The position numbers and the translations under genes are program-made. Below are positions 58,258 through 64,000 of a stretch of 64,000 nucleotides of DNA, one piece after another. The DNA is from ZC4RG29 sp036563875 (GTDB lineage Bacteria > Bacteroidota > Bacteroidia > Cytophagales > Cyclobacteriaceae): contig DATCLO010000034.1 of NCBI GenBank assembly GCA_036563875.1, positions 5,162 to 69,161 on the forward strand, in the 5' to 3' direction. How positions within the stretch are numbered: the stretch's first letter is position 1; each line of letters opens with the position of its first letter. The notes under the pieces were generated by a model. It had not been told where the DNA came from. It searched no databases and was given only the letters and a program-made list of their open reading frames with translations.

Positions 58258-59337
58258 AAACGGCACGCCCGTCTCCTTCGAAACGTCCTTCAAATCCTTC
58301 ACCACTGCAGCAAGAAGCGGTACTCCTTCCTTTAATCGAACTTCTTCTGCCTCGCGTTCGGGATCACCGGGAATGAGAACGGCGTCATGGCCAGGAGCAG
58401 GCTTGGTAGCGCGAAAGACTTCAATCCAATGGTCTATCCGCTTCTTGAACACATCGACATCTTCGAAGCCGGCGATATCCATCGCACCGAAAAAATGTCC
58501 AATGCCCTTTCCAACACTCTTTTCAGGTACTTTTTCAAAAAGCGCAAATGGCGGGGCGAAAGGTCCCCAGTTGGCGCCGCTCAAAACACAGGAAAGAATA
58601 TCAACCATCGCAGAAAGCGCGTATCCTTTGTGACCACCCAGGTCCCGTGTAGAACCCAGAGGAAGCAGCGCACCTTCGTAGATGTCTCCAGGACTGATCG
58701 AAGCATTACCTTTTTTGTCGATCATCCATCCTACCGGCACCACCTTTCCCTCACGTTGCGCCTGCTCAATCTTTCCAAAAGCCACAACGCTCGTCGACAT
58801 GTCGATTACTATTGGAGGCTGATTGTATCCGGGAAATGCAATTGAAATCGGATTTGTACCCAGCCTCCGTTCTGCGCCCCATAGCGGAACCACAATGCTC
58901 GACGAATTGGTCATCGACCAGCCGATCATGTCGCGCTCCAGTGCCTTCAGCGAGTAGTACGATGCAATGCCATAGTGATTCGTATTCCGAACGCTAACCC
59001 ATCCCGACCCAAACTCCGCGGCTTTGTCCAAGGCGATGGCGTTAGCTTTCGGACCGACCACGAGTCCGAGGCCGCTATCGCCGTCGACCGTTGCCACACT
59101 CTTACGCTCACGTACGATGGTAATCTTGGGTTTGGGATTTATCCTCCCTATTTTGAACATGTCGACATACGTCCGCAGCCGCGCGACCCCGTGCGAGTCG
59201 ATGCCACGAACATCTGCTTTCGAGAGTACATCTGCCGCTTGCCAGGCATCATCCGTTGGCACGCCGAGGCGTTCGAATACTGACGCAGTGAATTCTTTGA
59301 GGTATGATGCGGGATAGGTGACGTATTCGCTTTCCAC
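58255..59337 (-). CDS. LDH2/malate-type NAD(P)-dependent dehydrogenase
   Basis: A 360-residue member of the Ldh family (malate, ureidoglycolate, 2-oxo sugar acid or L-sulfolactate dehydrogenases), not related to classical LDH. Landmarks: VLSKADVRGIDSHGVARL, ATVDGDSGLGLVVGPKAN, SGWVSVRNTNHYGIASYYSL (catalytic His), ERRLGTNPISIAFPG and IDMSTSVVAFGKIE. The start is GTG at 59337, five bases after the FAH stop. It is part of a catabolic trio with an FAH-type hydrolase and an SDR; sugar-acid breakdown is a likely context. Its stop codon lies in the repeat hairpin. Confidence 0.88.
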   Translation of the reverse strand: MESEYVTYPASYLKEFTASVFERLGVPTDDAWQAADVLSKADVRGIDSHGVARLRTYVDMFKIGRINPKPKITIVRERKSVATVDGDSGLGLVVGPKANAIALDKAAEFGSGWVSVRNTNHYGIASYYSLKALERDMIGWSMTNSSSIVVPLWGAERRLGTNPISIAFPGYNQPPIVIDMSTSVVAFGKIEQAQREGKVVPVGWMIDKKGNASISPGDIYEGALLPLGSTRDLGGHKGYALSAMVDILSCVLSGANWGPFAPPFALFEKVPEKSVGKGIGHFFGAMDIAGFEDVDVFKKRIDHWIEVFRATKPAPGHDAVLIPGDPEREAEEVRLKEGVPLLAAVVKDLKDVSKETGVPF

Positions 59338-59342
59338 GGCGC

Positions 59343-60191
59343 TTAGCCCTGACGGGCCACCTGACGTTGTTCTCCGAGTCCGTCAATGCCGAGTTCGACA
59401 ACATCACCGGCTTGTATGAACCGCTGCGGATTCATTCCCATGCCGACGCCAGCTGGCGTTCCTGTTGAAATGACATCACCGGGAAGCAGCGACATAAAGC
59501 GGCTCACATAGCTTACGATAAACGGCACTTTGTATATCAGGTTGGCCGTAGTACCATCCTGCTTGATCTCACCGTTGAGTTTCAACCACAGCCGCAAATT
59601 GTCGACGTCGCGGATCTCATCCTTCGTGGCAAGAAAAGGTCCGAGCGGTGCAAACGTGTCACAGCTTTTCCCTTTCACCCATTGACCGCTGTGCTCGAGT
59701 TGAAATTCGCGTTCGCTGTAGTCATTGTGAAGACAGTAACCTGCGATATAGTTCATCGCATCTGCTTCCTCTACATAATTCGCGCGCTTTCCGATGACTA
59801 CCGCCAGTTCAACTTCCCAATCCGTTTTCTTACTGTTGCGCGGAATCAGCAGGTCATCGTCGGGGCCAACGATAGCAGACGTCGCCTTAAAGAAAATGAC
59901 AGGCTCCGGCGGTACCGACGCGCCCGTTTCACGCGCGTGATCAGAATAGTTAAGTCCGATGCATATAATTTTCGATGGCCGTGTAATAGGAGGACCCAAT
60001 CGCACCTTGGGATCGACTTTCGGCAGCGTGTCGAGGTTATCGCGCAACCACGACTCGAGTCGCGTTAGTCCGTCCGTCTCGAAAAAACGTTCGCCAAAAT
60101 CTTCTCCAAAAGCGGAGACGTCAAATCGTTCTCCCTCGTGTATGATGCCGGGCTTTTCCATCCCGGGCGCGCCAAAGCGGATGAGTTTCAT
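59343..60191 (-). CDS. Fumarylacetoacetate hydrolase (FAH) family protein
   Basis: A 282-residue member of the FAH superfamily with a small N-terminal domain (KLIRFGAPGMEKPGIIHEG) and a catalytic domain. Metal ligands E and D appear in DWEVELAVVIG (about 118-128) and the active-site SGQWVKGKSCDTFAPLGPFL. STGTPAGVGMGMNPQRFIQAGD ends the domain. This N-terminal type resembles 2,4-diketo-3-deoxy sugar-acid hydrolases (for example of L-fuconate/L-rhamnonate pathways), which fits the neighbouring dehydrogenases, but a substrate is not proven. Confidence 0.85.
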   Translation of the reverse strand: MKLIRFGAPGMEKPGIIHEGERFDVSAFGEDFGERFFETDGLTRLESWLRDNLDTLPKVDPKVRLGPPITRPSKIICIGLNYSDHARETGASVPPEPVIFFKATSAIVGPDDDLLIPRNSKKTDWEVELAVVIGKRANYVEEADAMNYIAGYCLHNDYSEREFQLEHSGQWVKGKSCDTFAPLGPFLATKDEIRDVDNLRLWLKLNGEIKQDGTTANLIYKVPFIVSYVSRFMSLLPGDVISTGTPAGVGMGMNPQRFIQAGDVVELGIDGLGEQRQVARQG

Positions 60192-60231
60192 TGTGTTGAT
60201 GTGTTGATGTGTTGGTGTGTTGATGTTGGTG
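60192..60231. repeat. TGTTGATG repeat upstream of the FAH gene
   Basis: Five head-to-tail units of TGTTGATG/TGTTGGTG end one base before the FAH start codon and 50 bases after the SDR stop. The strand read on the minus side is a run of ATCAACAC units. The remainder of 60192-60284 holds nothing recognisable. Confidence 0.8.
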
Positions 60232-60284
60232 CGTATCGCTGAGTCATCTGCCAGTCGTTACCGTTTGTGTGTATTCCTGGATTA

Positions 60285-61070
60285 CTAGGTGTTTAATTTC
60301 TCAAAGCCGCCGTCGATGAAGTAGTCTGTACCGGTGATGAAGGAGGCTTCGTCGGAGCACAGATAGAGGGCGAGCGTGGCAATTTCGTCTGGTTTTGCCA
60401 TCCTGCCGATGGGTTGAGTTTTCGAAAGCTTTTCAAAAACCTCCTGTTCGCGCCCCGGATAATTTGCTTTGATAAATCCATCGACAAAAGGTGTATGCAC
60501 GCGCGCGGGGGATATGCTATTACACCTGATGTTGTCGTGAATGAAATCCCGCGCTACGGAGTACGTCATCGTCAAAAGTGCGCCCTTAGTCATGGAGTAG
60601 GCAAACCGCTCCGGGATGCCGAGGGTGGCAGCAATGGACGTCATGTTGAGTATGACACCTCCGCCCTGTTGTTTCATGTGCGTGATGACGTGCTTCATCA
60701 TGTTGAACGCGCCCTTCACGTTGACCTGGAAGAGCCGGTCGAAATCAGCTTCACTGGTCGTCTCCAGCGTACCGATGTGGGCGACGCCCGCGTTGTTAAT
60801 CAGCACATGGATACGACCAACTTGTGAAAGAATCGTCTCCACGGCGTCCCGCGTCTGGCTATGGCTTGCGACGTTGCAGGGAACCACAGTGGCCTTCCCT
60901 CCTTCCCCGCGAATTCTTTCCGCAGTCTCGCGCCCGCCCGCTTCGTTGAGCTCAACGATAAACACGTGACCACCGTGCCTGGCGAAGCGTAATGCCATTG
61001 CTTGACCGATGCCGCTACCGCCGCCGGTAATTACAATGTTCTTGGATGTATAATCGAAAAGTTCGGCCAT
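60285..61070 (-). CDS. Short-chain dehydrogenase/reductase
   Basis: A 261-residue classical SDR. The NAD(P)-binding motif is ITGGGSGIGQAMA (about 14-26), the NNAGV motif lies at about 90-94, and the catalytic S, YxxxK are in VILNMTSIAATLGIPERFAYSMTKGALLTM. The tail SDEASFITGTDYFIDGGF is standard. The acidic residue after the second strand (VELNEAG) suggests NAD rather than NADP use. It lies 17 bases after the HNH gene and 93 bases before the FAH gene; it may oxidise a sugar or sugar acid in the same pathway. Confidence 0.9.
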   Translation of the reverse strand: MAELFDYTSKNIVITGGGSGIGQAMALRFARHGGHVFIVELNEAGGRETAERIRGEGGKATVVPCNVASHSQTRDAVETILSQVGRIHVLINNAGVAHIGTLETTSEADFDRLFQVNVKGAFNMMKHVITHMKQQGGGVILNMTSIAATLGIPERFAYSMTKGALLTMTYSVARDFIHDNIRCNSISPARVHTPFVDGFIKANYPGREQEVFEKLSKTQPIGRMAKPDEIATLALYLCSDEASFITGTDYFIDGGFEKLNT

Positions 61071-61087
61071 GATCTACACGCTGCCCC

Positions 61088-61594
61088 TCAATGCTGGTGG
61101 CCGTTGAGGAAAGCATCCCACTCGTCGGCCTGACCATTCAATTGATCTTTAAGAAAGATCGCGTAAGAGGGTTTGTAAGGCTTCCTTCGCAGCGGCATCT
61201 GGGCTTCCTCCGGCGTGTAGTCTCCTTTCTTTGCATTGCACTTCTTGCAAGCGGTAACGAGGTTCGTCCACGTATCGAGTCCGCCACGTCCCTTCGGGAA
61301 CACGTGATCGATGGTGAGGTCGCGTCGCGTGCCGCAGTACTGGCATTCGAAGTTATCGCGCTTGAATATGTTCTGCCGGGTAAGCGTAACGCCCTTGTAG
61401 GGGGCGTTAACGTATCGGTTGAGTCGTATTACTGAAGGCATCGGGAAACTCTGCGAGACGGAATGCAACCGATGCCCGTTCGCCGACTTTACCAATTCAC
61501 TTTTTTTCAAATAAACCAGCACGAATGCACGCTCAACGGAACATACCATGAGCGGACTGTAATCTTGATTGAGTACCAACACTCTGCTGATCAT
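61088..61594 (-). CDS. HNH endonuclease family protein
   Basis: A 168-residue protein with a complete HNH motif: CQYCGTRRDLTIDHVFPKGRGG (around residues 84-105), then NLVTACKKCNAKKGDYTPEEAQM. The paired C-x2-C and C-x2-C bind structural zinc and the His-Asn-His residues cut DNA. The N-terminal 70 residues (MISRVLVLNQDYSPLMVCS) are conserved in stand-alone bacterial HNH proteins of unknown role. It lies next to catabolic genes and does not look part of a restriction or mobile system. Confidence 0.87.
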   Translation of the reverse strand: MISRVLVLNQDYSPLMVCSVERAFVLVYLKKSELVKSANGHRLHSVSQSFPMPSVIRLNRYVNAPYKGVTLTRQNIFKRDNFECQYCGTRRDLTIDHVFPKGRGGLDTWTNLVTACKKCNAKKGDYTPEEAQMPLRRKPYKPSYAIFLKDQLNGQADEWDAFLNGHQH

Positions 61595-61669
61595 GCTGGT
61601 AATATAGAATCAAACTTTCAAGTTACAAAACAGGCTGTCGCCGATTTTGCTATTCCATCTTGCAACCCG

Positions 61670-62461
61670 TCACAGCAACACCCTTCTTGCCTGAACGAAC
61701 GCGTGCGTTATTCGGCCAGTGTCGACATTCCGGATTCCATCAGGCGTCAGGTCATCCACCCGCACCTTGCCGGACGCATGGATGATTTTCTCCTGACTCA
61801 ACACGATGCCAACGTGGTTGACGCGGTCCGAGTCGCGGCTGAAGAATGCCAGATCGCCAGGCTGACAATCTTGTATTCCGCTCACGGGTCTGCCCTGGCG
61901 GACCTGCTGAATGGAATCGCGGTCGAGTCGGTAGCCGCAGATGCGGAAAACCATCTGCACGAAACCCGAGCAGTCGATTCCAAACGGACTCTTGCCTCCC
62001 CAATGGTACGGCGCGTTGAGATACTGCAACGCGGTCGACCTCAGGAATTCGTAGTCGCGTTTCTGACCAAGATTTTTTGCCTCGCCATTGAATGCAAACT
62101 GCTCCTCCATCCGGAAAAGTTCCGAACTGGAGATCGGGATTATGCTTCCCATCAGGATGAACTGCGTCCTCTTGTTGTAGAGAATGCTCGTAGTAAGCTC
62201 AGTCGTGATCTTGAATTCAGCGTGGTTGCTATAGTCAAAGTATTCCTTCGAAACGGAATGGTGCTGGATGGCACTGATCCATCCTTCATACTGATCGAGG
62301 CTGATGCGAATCCTAAACCAGTTGTTATCAGCATCCGATTCCAACACTTCATAGTGTTCGCCGAACAACAACTGGGTAACCTGCTCCGATCGTTCCGAAG
62401 GTTCTTTGCGCACCGGTATCAGGCTCAGGCGGGCAACACCGTAATCAATCGCGTTCGTCAT
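61670..62461 (-). CDS. NlpC/P60 (C40) peptidoglycan hydrolase
   Basis: A 263-residue peptidase. N-terminal bacterial SH3-like domains (SLIPVRKEPSERSEQVTQLLFGE, YEVLE) precede a C40 domain with the catalytic C in GIDCSGFVQMVF, H in DRVNHVGIVL, and a third polar residue in IHASG. Such enzymes cut D-Glu/diaminopimelate bonds. ATG 62461 is preferred to TTG 62470. No clear signal peptide was seen, so it may be cytoplasmic, as are some C40 recycling enzymes. It follows smpB with a 9-base gap. Confidence 0.9.
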   Translation of the reverse strand: MTNAIDYGVARLSLIPVRKEPSERSEQVTQLLFGEHYEVLESDADNNWFRIRISLDQYEGWISAIQHHSVSKEYFDYSNHAEFKITTELTTSILYNKRTQFILMGSIIPISSSELFRMEEQFAFNGEAKNLGQKRDYEFLRSTALQYLNAPYHWGGKSPFGIDCSGFVQMVFRICGYRLDRDSIQQVRQGRPVSGIQDCQPGDLAFFSRDSDRVNHVGIVLSQEKIIHASGKVRVDDLTPDGIRNVDTGRITHAFVQARRVLL

Positions 62462-62470
62462 AACACCCAA

Positions 62471-62932
62471 TCAGGTCTTTATCCGGCTGAGTTCTCTTTG
62501 CGCTTCTTTTTCGCGCAGCGACTGCCGTTTGTCGTGCAGCTTCTTACCTCGCGCAAGGGCAATCTCAAGTTTGGCAATGCCGCGGTCATTAACAAATAGT
62601 CTGATGGGAATCAACGTTAGTCCCTTTTCCTCCATCCGCGACGTCAGTTTCCTGATCTCCGATTTCTTAAGCAGCAGCTTTCGCTCACGCGTCGGCTCAT
62701 GGTTATAATGCGTACCCTGCGCGTAGGGGGTAATGTGAATTCCCTTGACAAAAAGTTCACCATCATTTGCATAGCAGTAGCCGTCCTGCAGGTTAACCTT
62801 GCCTTCCTTTATGGACTTGATCTCGGTTCCTTTCAACACCATACCGGCTATGTACTTGTCGAGCAATTCGTACTCGTACGTGGCGCGTTTGTTCTTGATG
62901 TTGATGTTATCGGAGAAGCGTTGCCCGGCCAT
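62471..62932 (-). CDS. smpB: SsrA-binding protein SmpB
   Basis: A 153-residue RNA-binding protein that carries tmRNA to stalled ribosomes. Diagnostic segments: INIKNKRATYEYELLDKYIAGMVLKGTEIKSIKEGKVNLQDGY (region), THYNHEPTRERKLLLKKSEI, RLFVNDRGIAKLEIALARGKK and the C-terminal basic tail. ATG 62932 gives the usual length. The tmRNA gene itself was not seen in this window. It lies between tsaD (47 bases upstream) and the C40 gene. Confidence 0.95.
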   Translation of the reverse strand: MAGQRFSDNINIKNKRATYEYELLDKYIAGMVLKGTEIKSIKEGKVNLQDGYCYANDGELFVKGIHITPYAQGTHYNHEPTRERKLLLKKSEIRKLTSRMEEKGLTLIPIRLFVNDRGIAKLEIALARGKKLHDKRQSLREKEAQRELSRIKT

Positions 62933-62979
62933 ACCTGTCAGCACTATTACAATCAATTTTACAATATTGCGCCCATCAT

Positions 62980-63984
62980 TCAAAACGGCATCCTCGCCTG
63001 CGGAACAACACTGAGGTCGCTGAACATTCCTGCGAGAAACTTATAGTGCGCTGCTATCGCGATCATGGCGGCATTGTCAGTGCAGTACTGAAACTCGGGA
63101 ATGAAGAGGTTCCATCCCTCTTCCTCTGCCATTTCACTGAGACGCTTTCGCAAACCCCTGTTAGCTGACACGCCGCCTGCTACAGCAACCTCGTGTATGC
63201 CCGTCATGTCGCTTGCCTGCTTGAGCCTGGACACCAGCATCTCGACAAGATGAGCCTGCAGACTCGCGCACAAGTCAGGAAGGTTGTTCGCTATAAAATC
63301 AGGGTCGGTCTTTACCCTGTCCCGAAGGAAATAAAGGAAAGCAGTCTTGATTCCGCTGAACGAAAAGTCAAGCCCCGGCATACTCGTCGCCGGAAACGTG
63401 AACGCGTTAGGATTCCCCTGAGCAGCGTATTGATCGATGAGCGGTCCTCCGGGATAAGGAAGTCCCATGATCTTAGCCGCCTTGTCGAATGCTTCGCCTG
63501 CAGCATCATCCTGTGTCTGGCCGATGACCTCCATGTCGAGTGGCGCCTTGACGCGCACAAGTTGAGTATGTCCTCCACTGACCGTGAGGCACAGAAACGG
63601 AAACCTGGGATGAGGTTCGCTGATGAAGTGCGCCAGCACGTGCGCCTGCATATGGTTGACCTCAATCAGGGGGATGTTCAGCGCCGCCGCCATCCCTTTG
63701 GCGAATGAAACCCCCACCAACAGAGCACCCATGAGTCCGGGCCCACGAGTGAAGGCAATAGCTTGTAAATTACGTGGCTGGATGCCCGCTTCCGAGAGCG
63801 CCTGATCTACGACGGGAACGATGTTTCGCTGATGCGCGCGCGACGCCAACTCGGGTACAACGCCTCCATATTTTTGGTGCACATTTTGCGAGGCAATAAT
63901 ATTATTAAGTACCTTGCCGTTACGGATTACGGAGGCTGACGTTTCATCACAAGAAGACTCAATCGCAAGGATGACGGGACCCAT
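62980..63984 (-). CDS. tsaD: tRNA N6-adenosine threonylcarbamoyltransferase
   Basis: A 334-residue ASKHA-fold enzyme that makes t6A37 in ANN-decoding tRNAs with TsaB and TsaE. The N-terminus ILAIESSCDETSASVI, the metal-binding NHMQAH motif (H and H, about 107-112), SGGHTQLVRV and the later FSFSGIKTAFL, AGGVSANRGLRKRL and YCTDNAAMIA fit the family. ATG 63984 is preferred to 63993. The gene starts near the window edge, 16 bases from the end, so its promoter is not visible. Confidence 0.95.
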   Translation of the reverse strand: MGPVILAIESSCDETSASVIRNGKVLNNIIASQNVHQKYGGVVPELASRAHQRNIVPVVDQALSEAGIQPRNLQAIAFTRGPGLMGALLVGVSFAKGMAAALNIPLIEVNHMQAHVLAHFISEPHPRFPFLCLTVSGGHTQLVRVKAPLDMEVIGQTQDDAAGEAFDKAAKIMGLPYPGGPLIDQYAAQGNPNAFTFPATSMPGLDFSFSGIKTAFLYFLRDRVKTDPDFIANNLPDLCASLQAHLVEMLVSRLKQASDMTGIHEVAVAGGVSANRGLRKRLSEMAEEEGWNLFIPEFQYCTDNAAMIAIAAHYKFLAGMFSDLSVVPQARMPF

Positions 63985-64000
63985 GTGCAGCATTAATGAA

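Noticed and set aside
61463..62599. 378-residue open frame on the plus strand
   Set aside because: Antisense to the HNH, C40 and smpB genes, all recognisable; no family signature.
62933..62979. tmRNA (ssrA) gene next to smpB
   Set aside because: The gap of 47 bases is far too short and no tmRNA ends were seen elsewhere in the window.

Overview
The window looks like a chromosomal stretch of a Bacteroidota bacterium, most likely order Cytophagales. The clues are a type IX secretion C-terminal sorting domain protein, a DUF4835/PorD-type protein beside bamD, rpoZ, coaBC and recN, the Bacteroidota form of RNA polymerase omega, FtsX/MacB-like export permeases of about 800 residues, and repeated upstream matches to the Bacteroidota -7 box TAnnTTTG. 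Base composition looks close to half G+C. No rRNA, tRNA, insertion sequence, prophage or CRISPR array was seen. Coding density is high and no gap between genes exceeds 300 bases.

Layout. 0-10 kb: WYL regulator, trmN6, a yceI-marR pair with a palindromic operator, M3 peptidase, TerB-like protein, SMP-30 lipoprotein, CDF metal transporter, ferredoxin-type reductase and purB. 10-17.4 kb: minus-strand genes for an ECF sigma factor, its membrane anti-sigma partner and an unknown exported protein, followed by an adaptor/MacB-like permease/TolC export operon without its own ATPase. 17.4-29.7 kb: methyltransferase, D-threonine aldolase-like enzyme, mdh, tilS, an LptA/OstA-like protein, a T9SS-sorted protein, and the block bamD-rpoZ-coaBC-porD-like-(small Sm-like ORF)-recN. 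29.7-38.3 kb: recQ, enoyl-CoA hydratase, comEC, phoH, SAM hydrolase, an ABM monooxygenase and cstA. 38.4-44 kb: a tight three-gene operon of planctomycete-type cytochrome/DUF1501/DUF1549-DUF1553 proteins. 44-45.4 kb: idi plus a lycopene cyclase. 45.9-56.1 kb: a tripartite ABC export operon (adaptor, ATPase, two large FtsX-type permeases) divergent from an NtrC-type sigma-54 activator and its histidine kinase. 56.3-64 kb: tetR-fabF, a sugar-acid-type catabolic trio (LDH2-type dehydrogenase, FAH hydrolase, SDR), HNH protein, NlpC/P60 hydrolase, smpB and tsaD.

Two regulatory themes stand out. (1) Between the divergent adaptor operon and the NtrC-type gene there is a good sigma-54 promoter (TTGGCAC, 5 bases, TTGG) and two similar 18-base sites in opposite orientation about 90 and 190 bases upstream of it, which fits enhancer control of the exporter by the neighbouring two-component system. 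(2) Several genes have TAnnTTTG only 3-10 bases before the start codon (tilS, tetR, bamD, a methyltransferase), implying leaderless or nearly leaderless mRNAs.

The most unusual feature is a set of unrelated short-unit repeats (CTATGTG, ATCGGTRATCGG, TGTTGATG, GTAGGCA, GATTAGTGATT, AGAGACG) that sit almost only at the 3' ends of genes. Many fold into hairpins, and several contain the stop codon of the upstream gene (methyltransferase, mdh, recN, recQ, phoH, LDH2-type dehydrogenase; the activator gene ends at the edge of one). I infer that they act as terminators or mRNA 3'-end structures. I cannot tell without searches whether they have been described before.
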